A stretch of DNA of 64,000 nt from Konateibacter massiliensis (GCF_900184995.1 NZ_LT860099.1:1-64000); one strand, 5' to 3'; positions 45,098 to 54,314 are shown, counted from the first letter of the stretch. Notes: generated by a model from the sequence alone, not told the origin. Made by a program: numbers and translations.

Positions 45098-45147
45098 TTG
45101 GGCAAGTAAGCGTGATACATGTATGCTTGCTTTATTGGGAGGGAAAA

Positions 45148-45999
45148 ATGAAAAAGAAGGCGGCGGTAGCGATTGGAGTGGCTTGCTGTGTTATGCTTGG
45201 GGCTTGTCAGGATATCCAGACAGTAAAGGTGAAAACAACCAGCGTTGAAAAAAATGCAGAAGCACCAAATACAGAGGCAGCAAAGGAAGAAGAAACAAAC
45301 GCAAAAGTAGTATATGATAAATCTGGAATAAAAATCGTTATGAGAGACAAATCGAGGGAAGTAAGAGATAAAAACGACAATTTGATTTTGACAATCACGG
45401 GCAATCTTCCGGTTGTAACAATTGAGAACAATTCACAGGCGGCAGAAAAAATTAATGCATATTTGGAAGAAAATCAAAAGAAGCTGGAAGCAGAGGCAAA
45501 GGAATACATAGCCTATGCAACCGATAATTTCACACTTTTGAATAAAAATCAGTTAAGCTATTGGAACGGCTATGCAATAGGAGATACTTATTCCATAGCA
45601 AGGGTCGATGAAAAAGTGATAAGTGTTATAAAAGAGAGATATGAATATGCAGGAGGCGCTCATCCAAACACGATACGGACCGCACAGAATTTTGACACTC
45701 AGACCGGAGAGCTTTTGACACTTGAGACGGCATTTACGGACGTCAATGCAGGTACTCAGTTTATTAACAGCTATCTGCTTAAAAAAATGAAGGAAACCGA
45801 GGATACGGTGGGCTTTTTTGAGGATTACGAGAGCAGTATCAAGGATATTTTGACAGACAATACCTGGTACTTATCGGATGAAGGTATTGTTATCATAAGC
45901 AATGTTTACATAGTGTCTCCTTATGCAGCGGGGATACAGGAATATACGATTCCCTATGATGAATTTCCATATTTGAAGGAGCAGTATAGGAAAAATTAG
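45148..45999 (+). CDS. RsiV/PdaC-like lipoprotein (DUF4163 and DUF3298)
   Basis: The protein has 283 residues from the ATG at 45148 behind GGGAGGG. The lipobox VMLGAC ends the signal peptide, followed by an Ala/Glu/Thr-rich linker and a DUF4163-DUF3298 region (IKERYEYAGGAHPNTIRTAQNF, shown here in part as YEYAGGAHPNT). This region occurs in the anti-sigma factor RsiV, which binds lysozyme, and in the deacetylase PdaC. With no cytosolic domain here, it is not itself an anti-sigma factor; lysozyme sensing is speculative. Confidence 0.82.
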   Translation: MKKKAAVAIGVACCVMLGACQDIQTVKVKTTSVEKNAEAPNTEAAKEEETNAKVVYDKSGIKIVMRDKSREVRDKNDNLILTITGNLPVVTIENNSQAAEKINAYLEENQKKLEAEAKEYIAYATDNFTLLNKNQLSYWNGYAIGDTYSIARVDEKVISVIKERYEYAGGAHPNTIRTAQNFDTQTGELLTLETAFTDVNAGTQFINSYLLKKMKETEDTVGFFEDYESSIKDILTDNTWYLSDEGIVIISNVYIVSPYAAGIQEYTIPYDEFPYLKEQYRKN

Positions 46000-46020
46000 A
46001 TTGGAGAAAAAGAACTATTT

Positions 46021-47163
46021 ATGCAATACGATTACAGTGAAACGATAGAATATTTACTGCATTGGTTTGATTATAATGCCAGAATTTTGAGATGGAGAAC
46101 CGAGCCAAAGGCGTATTATATATGGATTTCTGAGATTATGTTACAGCAGACAAGAGTGGAGGCGGTAAAGGGCTATTTTGACCGTTTCGTGGAAGAACTG
46201 CCGGATATTAAGGCGCTTGCGGAGTGTGATGAGGAGCGTCTGTTAAAGCTGTGGGAGGGCCTAGGCTACTATAACCGGGTGAGAAATCTGCAAAAGGCGG
46301 CAAAAATCATTGTGCAGGGCTACAATGGTGAACTTCCGGCAAGCTATGAGGAGCTTCTAAAGCTGCCCGGTATCGGAAGCTATACCGCAGGTGCTATCGC
46401 ATCAAACGTTTATCACATACCGGTTCCCTCCGTGGACGGAAATGTGCTTCGCGTGCTAAAGCGCATTGCAGGAAGCTTTGATGATATCACAAAGCCTGCC
46501 GTGAAGAAGCAGCTTGAGAAGGATTTGCTTGAAATTATGCCGAAGGACCGCCCCGGTGATTTTAATCAGTCCTTGATGGAACTGGGAGCTGTGGTTTGCC
46601 TGCCAAACGGAAAGCCTCTGTGCCATCAGTGTCCTGTTATACACCTGTGCAATGCCTATAAAGCGGGAACAGAGATGCAAATTCCCGTAAAGCCTCCGAA
46701 GAAAGCAAGGAAAATAGAAGAGAAAACAATCTTATTATTCGAATATGCAGGTAAGCGAGATAGATTGGTAAACTATTATGCCATTCAAAAGAGGGAGAAA
46801 AAAGGTCTGCTTGCGGGGCTATGGCAGCTTCCAAGCCTGGAAGGGAAGAAGACAACGCTGGAGCTTGAGGAATATTTGAATGAAATCATAGAGAACAGGA
46901 AGTTTTCCTTCCAAATTGAAATAGAGCCGCTGGGCAAGGGCAAACATATTTTTTCTCATATTGAGTGGCATATGGACGGCTACCGGGTTAAAATTTTACC
47001 TCAAAGCGGGATTTCTGCTGAGAAAATGCAATCTCAGGTCGGAGAAATGCTGAAAGCAGCGAAGGAAATAAAAGAAGAGGAGCTTGAGTGGATCTATGCA
47101 AAGCAACTGGAAGAATATGCGTTACCATCAGCTTTTGATACGTATCGCGGATATATTCAGTGA
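46021..47163 (+). CDS. mutY: A/G-specific adenine DNA glycosylase
   Basis: The protein has 380 residues. It removes adenine mispaired with 8-oxoguanine. Glu38 in SEIMLQQTRVE and Asp139 in SVDGNVLRVLKR are catalytic; the helix-hairpin-helix is LPGIGSYTAGAIA; the 4Fe-4S cluster is CLPNGKPLCHQCPVIHLC. The C-terminal third is the NUDIX-like domain that recognises 8-oxoG. It is 21 nt after the RsiV-like gene. Confidence 0.96.
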   Translation: MQYDYSETIEYLLHWFDYNARILRWRTEPKAYYIWISEIMLQQTRVEAVKGYFDRFVEELPDIKALAECDEERLLKLWEGLGYYNRVRNLQKAAKIIVQGYNGELPASYEELLKLPGIGSYTAGAIASNVYHIPVPSVDGNVLRVLKRIAGSFDDITKPAVKKQLEKDLLEIMPKDRPGDFNQSLMELGAVVCLPNGKPLCHQCPVIHLCNAYKAGTEMQIPVKPPKKARKIEEKTILLFEYAGKRDRLVNYYAIQKREKKGLLAGLWQLPSLEGKKTTLELEEYLNEIIENRKFSFQIEIEPLGKGKHIFSHIEWHMDGYRVKILPQSGISAEKMQSQVGEMLKAAKEIKEEELEWIYAKQLEEYALPSAFDTYRGYIQ

Positions 47164-47265
47164 TGAGCATACACAGGCTAGCGATTGAAAATATTTGTGT
47201 AATTTTATCGTATAAATAGGAAGTCCTGCGTATAATGATATAAATACGCAATAAGGATATTAGAA

Positions 47266-47862
47266 ATGGAATTTAGGAAAATAGACTTTCGGTATACGCC
47301 CGGGATAACCGCTGTAAATGAAGAGCAGTTTAATGTACACATGCAGCTTTATGAAGGCTACATCAATAAAATGAATGAAATTGATGCACTTCTGCGAGCA
47401 GGTGGAGATTATGAACAAGCAAATGCCACGTATAGTACATACAGAGGCATTAAAAGAGGAGAGACCTATGCCCTGGATGGGGTTATTCTTCATGAATTGT
47501 ATTTTCAAAACATGGGAAATGGTTATAACATGCCAAACGAAACCACGCAGGATTATTTGATTCAATCCTTTGGCAGCTTCGAGGATTGGGAAAAGCATTT
47601 TGTCGCAACGGCGAAAGCAAGCAGAGGCTGGGCAGTGCTGGCTTTTGACTGGCGTTCCTATTGTTTCCGAAACATCAGTTTAGATGCTCATGATATGGGG
47701 AACATTACGCTTTCTACACCGGTTCTTGTGTTGGATGTATATGAACATGCATATTTTCTTCAATATGCGAATAAAAAGGATGAATATATAGATAACTTTA
47801 TGAAAAATATCAACTGGCCTATCGTAGATAGACGAATTCTTCGAAATGTGATAGGAGAATAA
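47266..47862 (+). CDS. Iron/manganese superoxide dismutase family protein
   Basis: The protein has 198 residues. The metal ligands of the Fe/Mn SOD fold appear kept: His25 (FNVHMQLYE), His near 76 (ILHELYFQNM), and Asp/His near 157/161 (LDVYEHAYFLQY). Active-site aromatics differ from typical SodA/SodB (LYFQNM in place of FFWN), so activity is not certain. It follows mutY, giving a small oxidative-damage pair, though promoter evidence is weak (TATAAT at 47231-47236). Confidence 0.82.
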   Translation: MEFRKIDFRYTPGITAVNEEQFNVHMQLYEGYINKMNEIDALLRAGGDYEQANATYSTYRGIKRGETYALDGVILHELYFQNMGNGYNMPNETTQDYLIQSFGSFEDWEKHFVATAKASRGWAVLAFDWRSYCFRNISLDAHDMGNITLSTPVLVLDVYEHAYFLQYANKKDEYIDNFMKNINWPIVDRRILRNVIGE

Positions 47863-47926
47863 AGCGATACATAACCTATTTCTGGTTTGTAAGAGTTGTC
47901 GTTGAAAATTTTTGCTCTTCTGAAAT

Positions 47927-47970
47927 ATCCCCTGCTAGTATTAAAAGTGCTTTAATATTAACAGGGGATG
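47927..47970. terminator. Terminator between the SOD-like gene and luxS
   Basis: ATCCCCTGCTAGTATTAAA (47927-47945) pairs with TTTAATATTAACAGGGGAT (47951-47969) over 19 positions with two G-U pairs and a 5-nt loop, between convergent genes. Confidence 0.88.
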
Positions 47971-48022
47971 TTTCAATATCTGTCTATAAAATTTCTTTTA
48001 AAAAGATAAAATTTATCCTTTC

Positions 48023-48502
48023 CTACTCCGGATAAACAAGTCTTGTCTCATCAATCTGGTAGAGCACCTCGTTCAAAAACTTGTTTGCAAGATAATTTGC
48101 CATAGGAAGATTCATATCTAAATAGTTGCCGCAGTCCTTAGCGCTCGCGCCCGGAATTTCATCTTTGTAATCGCGGATGAATTCAAACATTTCTGTCAAA
48201 AGAGGAACAATATCCTTGGATTCATAATCACCTGCGAGCAGAAGATAAAAACCTGTCCGGCAGCCCATCGGTCCGAAATAAATGATTTTAGTTCCGTACT
48301 CCTTATGATTTCGAAGGAAAGTGGCAGCTAAGTGCTCAATGGCATGCATTTCAGCCGTATTCATAACCGGCTCGCCGTTTGGCTTGGTCATACGGATATC
48401 GAAGGTTGTAATCAGGCTGTCTCCCACAGGGTCCTTTCTGGACACGTAGACACCCGGAATTAATTTTATGTGGTCAATGGTAAAGCTTGTTATTTTTTCC
48501 AT
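48023..48502 (-). CDS. luxS: S-ribosylhomocysteine lyase
   Basis: The protein has 159 residues. The metal site is His53 and His57 (HAIEH) with Cys124 (KDCGNY); Cys81 (GPMGCRTGFY) is the catalytic cysteine. It splits S-ribosylhomocysteine to homocysteine and DPD, the autoinducer-2 precursor, in the activated methyl cycle. It is monocistronic, with no pfs gene next to it. Confidence 0.97.
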   Translation of the reverse strand: MEKITSFTIDHIKLIPGVYVSRKDPVGDSLITTFDIRMTKPNGEPVMNTAEMHAIEHLAATFLRNHKEYGTKIIYFGPMGCRTGFYLLLAGDYESKDIVPLLTEMFEFIRDYKDEIPGASAKDCGNYLDMNLPMANYLANKFLNEVLYQIDETRLVYPE

Positions 48503-48566
48503 GCAGATACACTCCTTACAGTAATTTATTTAGTATCCCCATTCGGGATGATATAATGTCTATCTA

Positions 48567-48596
48567 ATTATATCATAGGGAAACACCTGTCTGCAA
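48567..48596 (-). promoter_or_regulatory. Candidate luxS promoter
   Basis: Minus strand TTGCAG (48591-48596), 18-bp spacer, TATAAT (48567-48572). Confidence 0.5.
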
Positions 48597-48618
48597 ACGG
48601 ATTAAAAAAATAATATAA

Positions 48619-48647
48619 TTGACAAGCATTGCCCAAAATAGTAAACT
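48619..48647 (+). promoter_or_regulatory. trpS promoter
   Basis: TTGACA (48619-48624), 17-bp spacer, TAAACT (48642-48647). Confidence 0.75.
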
Positions 48648-48653
48648 AAATAT

Positions 48654-48782
48654 AGAGAAAGCCGTAGAAAAAGCAGTACTTAGCAGTACAATTTACAGCA
48701 GGCTGACATTGGGCAGCACCATGGTACACTTCCCTTTTACGGAGGTGTATTTTTTAAATAAATAACGGAGGAATTAATTGAA
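48654..48782 (+). promoter_or_regulatory. trpS leader with attenuator-type terminator
   Basis: The predicted 130-nt leader holds an intrinsic terminator: TACACTTCC (48725-48733), loop, GGAGGTGTA (48741-48749), TTTTTT (48750-48755), all before trpS. Upstream are two direct repeats AGCAGTAC (48672-48679, 48682-48689) and GGGCAGCACCATGG (from 48711), which weakly resembles the T-box bulge GGGTGGCACCGCG. The leader is too short for a complete T-box Stem I, so a shortened or decayed T-box or another attenuator is inferred. Confidence 0.5.
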
Positions 48783-49787
48783 ATGATTGACGACAAGAAG
48801 GTACTTTTTAGCGGAATGCAGGCAACGGGGAATTTAACGATTGGGAATTACTTGGGAGCGTTAAAGAACTGGGTAAATATATGCGATGAATATGAATGTT
48901 TTTATAGTGTAGTAGATTTGCACTCAATTACGGTGAGACAGGAGCCGGCAGTTCTCAGAAAAAGAGCGAGAGAGCTTCTGACCCTTTACATTGCAGCAGG
49001 TCTTGACCCGGACAAAAACTGTATTTATTATCAGTCCCATGTGCCGGCTCATGCGGAGCTTTCATGGATTTTAAACTGCTATACCTACATGGGTGAATTA
49101 AACAGAATGACACAATTTAAGGATAAATCAGCAAAGCATGCAGACAATATCAATGCAGGCTTATTTACTTATCCGATATTGATGGCGGCAGATATTCTGC
49201 TGTATCAGGCGGATGTTGTACCGGTCGGAATTGACCAGATGCAGCATTTGGAGCTTGCAAGGGATATTGCAGAGCGTTTTAACGGAATTTACGGAGATGT
49301 ATTTACAATTCCTGAAATTTATATGGGAAAAGTGGGAAGAAAGATTATGTCTTTGCAGGACCCGACAAAGAAGATGTCAAAGTCAGATGAAAATCCAAAC
49401 GGCAGTATTTACCTGACAGACGATACGGATACGGTTATTCGTAAATTCAAGAGAGCGGTGACAGATTCGGGCAGTGAAATCTTATACTCAGATGACAAGC
49501 CGGGTATCAAAAACCTGATTGATATTTATTGTGCTATCACGGATAAGACAACAAAGGAAGCAGAAAAAGAATTTGACGGCAAAGGCTATGGCGACTTTAA
49601 GCTCGCGGTAGGCGAAGCGGTGGCGGATTGCTTGAAGCCGATTCAGGAAAGACAGAAGGAACTGCTTGGTGACAAGGCATATGTAGACGGAATCATCAAG
49701 AACAATGCGGACAAGGCGGGTTACTACGCAGCGAAGACACTCCGCAAGGTTCAAAAGAAGGTTGGTTTTCCTGAACGGGTAAGATAG
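48783..49787 (+). CDS. trpS: Tryptophanyl-tRNA synthetase
   Basis: The protein has 334 residues. The HIGH-type motif is GNLTIGNYLGAL and the KMSKS motif is intact (KKMSKSDEN, about 195-203). It charges tRNA-Trp. ACGGAGG lies 11 nt before the ATG. The leader terminator suggests expression depends on tryptophan or tRNA-Trp status. The next gene follows after 35 nt. Confidence 0.97.
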   Translation: MIDDKKVLFSGMQATGNLTIGNYLGALKNWVNICDEYECFYSVVDLHSITVRQEPAVLRKRARELLTLYIAAGLDPDKNCIYYQSHVPAHAELSWILNCYTYMGELNRMTQFKDKSAKHADNINAGLFTYPILMAADILLYQADVVPVGIDQMQHLELARDIAERFNGIYGDVFTIPEIYMGKVGRKIMSLQDPTKKMSKSDENPNGSIYLTDDTDTVIRKFKRAVTDSGSEILYSDDKPGIKNLIDIYCAITDKTTKEAEKEFDGKGYGDFKLAVGEAVADCLKPIQERQKELLGDKAYVDGIIKNNADKAGYYAAKTLRKVQKKVGFPERVR

Positions 49788-49822
49788 AAATTATATACAG
49801 AATGCTTAAAGGAGGAAAATTT

Positions 49823-50323
49823 ATGAATTTAACGATGGATGAAGCAATTAAGGTTTTAGAAATGCAGGAAGAAATTCTTCAATTTTCTCATTTTACGAAC
49901 GATGACGCATGGGAGCTTGGCAATATTATTGTCGCGGCAGCGAGAAAGCTGGATGTGTCAATCGCGGTAAGTATTCGATTGAATAGCGGATATACGATAT
50001 TTCAGCATGGGTTTGACGGGACGAATCTGTTAAACGAAAAGTGGATAGAGCGCAAATTCAATACAGTCAAGCTGACAGAAAAGAGCAGCCTTCACACCTA
50101 TATGCTGCTTTCACAGAATGAAGAGACCATTGAAGACTGGGGATTTAATTCCAAGGATTATGCAGCTTGCGGCGGTGCATTTCCGATCAGAATTGAGGAG
50201 GTCGGTGTCATAGGCTCTGTCATTATTTCAGGGCTTGATCATGTATCTGACCACGATTTGCTCATAAAATGTATCAGCAAATATCTGCATGTGGATGAGG
50301 TTCCAAGAATCAAGGCAATGTAG
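49823..50323 (+). CDS. UPF0303/GlcG-HbpS family protein
   Basis: The protein has 166 residues from the ATG at 49823 behind GGAGGAAA. The fold family (DUF336, heme-degrading or HbpS-like) is suggested by AWELGNIIVAAARKLDVSIAVSI, seen here in part, and by CGGAFPIRIEEVGVIGSVIISGL. The biochemical role of UPF0303 proteins is not settled. Its 3' end overlaps the convergent rluA-like gene by 14 bp. Confidence 0.85.
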   Translation: MNLTMDEAIKVLEMQEEILQFSHFTNDDAWELGNIIVAAARKLDVSIAVSIRLNSGYTIFQHGFDGTNLLNEKWIERKFNTVKLTEKSSLHTYMLLSQNEETIEDWGFNSKDYAACGGAFPIRIEEVGVIGSVIISGLDHVSDHDLLIKCISKYLHVDEVPRIKAM

Positions 50324-51206
50324 AGAAAAGAAGCAGCTTCATATCTTCGGGCAATGGCACAGAAAATGTCATTGCCTTTTTTGTGACCGGATGCAGAAAG
50401 GAAAGCTTGTGGGAGTGGAGTGCCTGTCGTTTTATCCGGCTGTAATCAGGATTGTAAATAAAGTCTCCCGGCAGAGGATGACCGATGTGCTTCATATGCA
50501 CCCGTATCTGGTGTGTACGCCCGGTTTCCAATACGATAGAGGCAAGTGAAAAGCTGTTTTTATAGTCGATTCGTGTGTAGTGGGTAACGGCAGTCTGCCC
50601 GTTCTCAAAGTCAATACAGCGTTCTATAATCGAATCATCTTTTCTTCCGATCGGTGCGTCAACGGTGCCGGAGTCCTCCAATTTACCTTCTGTTACGGCA
50701 AGATATTCCCTGTGAATTTCCCTGTTTTTCACCATATCGGACAAGACACAGCCGCTGTACATATTTTTTGCCAGAAGTACAAGTCCGGTTGTATCCCTGT
50801 CCAGTCTGTTTATACAGCGAAACACAAAAGGGAGGTTTTGTTCTTTAAAATAAAAAGCCAATCCGTTTGCCAGAGAATTGTCATAATTGTTGATGGAAGG
50901 GTGAACCGGCATGTCAGCTGCCTTGTTAATCACAAGAATATCCTCGTCTTCATATACGATGGAAAGCTCCATTTTAACAGGGATGATGTGCTCGGAAGTT
51001 TCCTCCTCAATAATTTGAATCGTTAAGGTGTCATTTGGGTTTAACGCAGAATTGATATATGCCCATTCCCCGTTTTGCAAAATGCCTTTCTCGGTCTGCT
51101 TAAGATGAATGATGAGATGTCTGGAATAGCCGTGTGCTCTTAAAAAATCTCCGATGAGATATCCGGCATATTGGGGAGTGATTGTGTAGGTTAAGGTTCG
51201 GTTCAT
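50310..51206 (-). CDS. RluA family pseudouridine synthase
   Basis: The protein has 298 residues: an S4-like N-terminal part (YLIGDFLRAHGYSRHLIIHLK) and the catalytic domain with the hallmark RLDRDTTGLVLLAKN, whose second Asp attacks the uridine base. It modifies rRNA or tRNA; the exact target among RluA paralogues is not clear. Its last codons overlap the convergent UPF0303 gene, and the plus-strand terminator for that gene lies inside this coding region. Confidence 0.93.
   Translation of the reverse strand: MNRTLTYTITPQYAGYLIGDFLRAHGYSRHLIIHLKQTEKGILQNGEWAYINSALNPNDTLTIQIIEEETSEHIIPVKMELSIVYEDEDILVINKAADMPVHPSINNYDNSLANGLAFYFKEQNLPFVFRCINRLDRDTTGLVLLAKNMYSGCVLSDMVKNREIHREYLAVTEGKLEDSGTVDAPIGRKDDSIIERCIDFENGQTAVTHYTRIDYKNSFSLASIVLETGRTHQIRVHMKHIGHPLPGDFIYNPDYSRIKRQALHSHKLSFLHPVTKKAMTFSVPLPEDMKLLLFSTLP
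50349..50382 (+). terminator. Terminator of the trpS-UPF0303 transcript, inside rluA
   Basis: GGCAATG..ACA pairs with TGT..CATTGCC (50350-50376), followed by TTTTTT (50377-50382). The sequence also encodes the C-terminal region of the minus-strand RluA-like protein. Confidence 0.8.
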
Positions 51207-51369
51207 AACGTGGTTTCTCCGGTTTGTTTTAGTAGAATTTTCAATGACAACAATTATACCATGTTTGTAATAAAAATACAGTAATTTTATCGCATAATAT
51301 GCTTGAATATGGTATGATTAATTATTACTTTGAACTTAAAATATTAGTATTTTACCATCAGGAGGATAA

Positions 51370-54078
51370 ATGAGGAAGGAACGATTGATAAAGGCGATAG
51401 CACTTATACTAGTTGTGTGCTTGTCATTGAATACGAATGCGTTTGCCAGTACATATTCAAATGACAGCAACGTGGAGAATGCTATTGAAGATATAATAGA
51501 ACAGCAGGAAACAGTGGATGCTGAAGCCCAAGAAGATGGAATGGATAGTGGGGATAACAGTACAGCAGAATCCGAAGAGGAAAGCACAGAGTCTGCCGAG
51601 TCACAAGAGTATATCTCCAGCTACATAGAAGAAGATTATATTATACCTGATCTCCAAGAAGGATATTCCGCCAACACCTCCTTTGCAGCCAATTATTTAC
51701 TTGCAATTCCGTCCTCCTATAGCTCCAAGGACAGTTTGCCGGAAGTAAGAAATCAGGGGAGCTGGGGAGTGTGCTGGAGTTTTGCCGCGATCGGAGCGGG
51801 TGAAGCATCTCTGATTGCAAAAGGTATCACAGATACTTCAGTTGATTTATCCGAATTACAGCTGGCATACTTTTTTTATCATTCTGTCGCAGACCGATTA
51901 GGAAATACCGTGGGTGACAGCAACAATGCTTTGATAAGTAATTATCTTAATTTGGGCGGTAACAACGTCTTTACCACGTTTGCTTTGGCTGGATGGGTAG
52001 GTGCGACAGATGAAGAAAAGGCTCCATATGCATCGGCTTCCGTTGCCGGAGTCCTTCCGGATACACTTGCTTATGACGATGATTACCATATGCAGAATGC
52101 TTACTGGATTAACATGGCATCCGATACAGGGGACGTAAAGAAGATGATTATGGAGTACGGTGCAGTTGCAGCCTCCTATTATACTGACCAGACTACCGTA
52201 ACGGCAAAGACGGCCTGCTACAATCCAGAGACTTATGCTTATTACTATAACGGTGTTTATCAAACCAATCACGCCGTTGTCATTGTAGGCTGGGATGATA
52301 ATTACAGCAGCACGAATTTTAATGAGACAAAGCGGCCGGCTTCAGACGGAGCATGGCTGGTTCGAAACAGCTGGGGAACAGCTATGGGCGATGATGGTTA
52401 TTTTTGGATTTCCTATGAAGATTCTGCTTTTAATTCTTCATCTTCCAAGGTATTTGTCTTTGACTTTGAGGAGGCTGACAATTATGAACACAACTACCAG
52501 TACGATGGCGCAAGCGGCATTTCTTCCAAGTATGTGTCGAAGGGCGGCAGCTTAGCGAATGTATTTACCGTTTCCGGAAATACAGAGGGAAATGCAGAGA
52601 TTATCGAAGCGGTATCCTTTGCGTTGTATGATGTAAATGTAAACTATACGATTGATATCTATACTTCTTTGAGTGACAGCACTGACCCGACAAGCGGCGA
52701 GCTTGCCATGACTCAAAGCGGCAGCACTTCCTATACCGGTTATTATACCATACCGCTTGACGAGCCTGTGACAGTGAAGAAAGGAAAGACTTTCTCTGTC
52801 GTTATTACACCATCCAAGAGTACCGGAGATGTGCGCTTCTTTGTAGATGTATCTTACCAAAATGGTAATTGGATACAATTTGTCAACACCACAGAGGCAG
52901 GGCAGAGCTTTTTTAAGTCACATTCCTCCGCATCTTGGTATGATTTGAACAATGAGGGAGAAACCGCCCGTATCAAGGCATTTACAACAAATACAGATGT
53001 TGAGGAGATAACAACCGGCATTACCTTAAGTCAGACCTCTCTAACTTTAAAGGTTGGGGAGACAGCTGCCTTAAGCGCCACTGTTATACCGGAGAATGCC
53101 AAGGATAAGAGCGTGACATGGACTACCTCGGATGCTGCTGTGGCAACGGTTGATGAAAACGGAAAAGTAACGGTAATCGGGGCTGGAGAAGCAACAATAA
53201 CAGCAGCTACTGTGGATGGTAACAAGGCAACCTGTAGTGTTACGGTAATGAGCAATGTCAGTGATGTTGCAGAAGAGACAATTTCTGTAACGAGCATTAT
53301 GATAGACACCAAATCCCTTACTCTGAACTTAGGTGATAAACATACTCTGACTGCTAAAATATATCCTGAGAATGCAACGGATAAGAGTATCTCATGGACC
53401 TCCTCAAAGGACAGCGTTGCAACCGTGGACAAAAACGGAGCGGTGACAGCTTATGGGTTTGGCACTGCCACCATAACCGCCAAATCTAAAAACGGCATGA
53501 CAAACAGCATTACGGTGACCGTCAAGGCAGGAAAAGCAGACGGGCTGGCAGCAAAAAGTCAGACGACAAATCAGATAAAACTTTCATGGAATACCAAGAA
53601 GAGCGTGACCGGCTACGAACTCTATCGGTATGATACGAAGAAGAAAAAGTATGTAAAAATAGCTGCTATAAAAGGAGCAGACAAGAATTCCTATACTGAC
53701 AAAAAACTGAGTGCGGCAACCTCATACCAATACAAAATCCGCTATTATTTCAGCTTGAACAGCGGTACAACTTATGGAGATTATTCTGCTGTTTTAACAA
53801 CTGCTACAGCACCGAAGCAAACAACCCTTTCAGTGCAGACGACTAAGAAAAAAGCGAAATTGACATGGAAAAAGGTAAGCGGTGCTTCTGGCTATGAGAT
53901 ATACATGTCTGCCAACAAGAGCAAGGGCTATGAAAAGATAAAGACAGTCAGCAAAGCAAAGACCGTTTCTTATACAAAGACCGACTTAAAGAGCAAAAAG
54001 ACTTATTATTTCAAGGTCAGATCCTACAAAACGGTAAACGGAGTAAAGATTTACAGCTCTTATAGTAAGGTAAAGTAG
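51370..54078 (+). CDS. Secreted papain-like (C1) protease with BIG2 and FN3 domains
   Basis: The protein has 902 residues. A signal peptide (to about AFA, residue 26) precedes an acidic linker (30-95) and a C1 peptidase domain with Cys135 (GSWGVCWSFAA), His301 (QTNHAVVIVGW) and Asn333 (LVRNSWGTAMG). A beta-rich domain follows (about 380-545), then two bacterial Ig-like BIG2 repeats (about 555-725, each with LTLKVGE/LNLGDKH and ATVD-NGKVT patterns) and two fibronectin III-like repeats (about 725-902). There is no LPxTG or membrane anchor, so it is secreted or held by its repeats. Monocistronic, AGGAGG before the ATG. Confidence 0.93.
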   Translation: MRKERLIKAIALILVVCLSLNTNAFASTYSNDSNVENAIEDIIEQQETVDAEAQEDGMDSGDNSTAESEEESTESAESQEYISSYIEEDYIIPDLQEGYSANTSFAANYLLAIPSSYSSKDSLPEVRNQGSWGVCWSFAAIGAGEASLIAKGITDTSVDLSELQLAYFFYHSVADRLGNTVGDSNNALISNYLNLGGNNVFTTFALAGWVGATDEEKAPYASASVAGVLPDTLAYDDDYHMQNAYWINMASDTGDVKKMIMEYGAVAASYYTDQTTVTAKTACYNPETYAYYYNGVYQTNHAVVIVGWDDNYSSTNFNETKRPASDGAWLVRNSWGTAMGDDGYFWISYEDSAFNSSSSKVFVFDFEEADNYEHNYQYDGASGISSKYVSKGGSLANVFTVSGNTEGNAEIIEAVSFALYDVNVNYTIDIYTSLSDSTDPTSGELAMTQSGSTSYTGYYTIPLDEPVTVKKGKTFSVVITPSKSTGDVRFFVDVSYQNGNWIQFVNTTEAGQSFFKSHSSASWYDLNNEGETARIKAFTTNTDVEEITTGITLSQTSLTLKVGETAALSATVIPENAKDKSVTWTTSDAAVATVDENGKVTVIGAGEATITAATVDGNKATCSVTVMSNVSDVAEETISVTSIMIDTKSLTLNLGDKHTLTAKIYPENATDKSISWTSSKDSVATVDKNGAVTAYGFGTATITAKSKNGMTNSITVTVKAGKADGLAAKSQTTNQIKLSWNTKKSVTGYELYRYDTKKKKYVKIAAIKGADKNSYTDKKLSAATSYQYKIRYYFSLNSGTTYGDYSAVLTTATAPKQTTLSVQTTKKKAKLTWKKVSGASGYEIYMSANKSKGYEKIKTVSKAKTVSYTKTDLKSKKTYYFKVRSYKTVNGVKIYSSYSKVK

Positions 54079-54098
54079 CAATAAATCCAAAGAATATA

Positions 54099-54127
54099 TT
54101 GACAGGTAATTAACAATATGGTATTCT
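54099..54127 (+). promoter_or_regulatory. hflK operon promoter
   Basis: TTGACA (54099-54104), 17-bp spacer, TATTCT (54122-54127). The predicted start near 54134 gives a leader of about 250 nt. Confidence 0.75.
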
Positions 54128-54173
54128 TATTTCAACAAAAGAAGAAGAACGTTCATTCATTTGTTTGATAAAG

Positions 54174-54275
54174 AGTAAAAGGGAGTAGTTGGCATCAGAT
54201 TTTGATGTTATACGAAGGCGTCAGAACGGTTAATAAGATTAACCCGCGTCGTATGAGTAAATAACAAGACTTTTA
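54174..54275 (+). ncRNA. yybP-ykoY manganese riboswitch
   Basis: Conserved yybP-ykoY pieces are in order. AAAAG-GGAGTAG (54177-54188) is the 5' side of P1 and the first loop. A CATCA/TTGATG hairpin is P2. The long arm runs ATACGA..GGCGTCAGAACGG, AACCCGCGTCGTAT, with an inner CGGTTAAT/ATTAACCCG stem. TGAG follows, then CAAGACTTTT (54265-54274), whose CTTTT closes P1 with AAAAG. These aptamers bind Mn2+. The family call is from remembered consensus, so a covariance-model search should confirm it. Confidence 0.78.
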
Positions 54276-54313
54276 TTACAATAGCTTATATTGTAATGAA
54301 AGTCTTTTTTGTA
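54266..54313 (+). terminator. Expression-platform terminator of the riboswitch
   Basis: AAGACTTTTATTACAAT (54266-54282) pairs with ATTGTAATGAAAGTCTT (about 54290-54306), then TTTT. Its 5' arm is the same AAGACTTTT that closes aptamer P1, so the two structures exclude each other. This predicts that bound Mn2+ prevents termination (an ON switch). Confidence 0.85.
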
Positions 54314-54314
54314 T

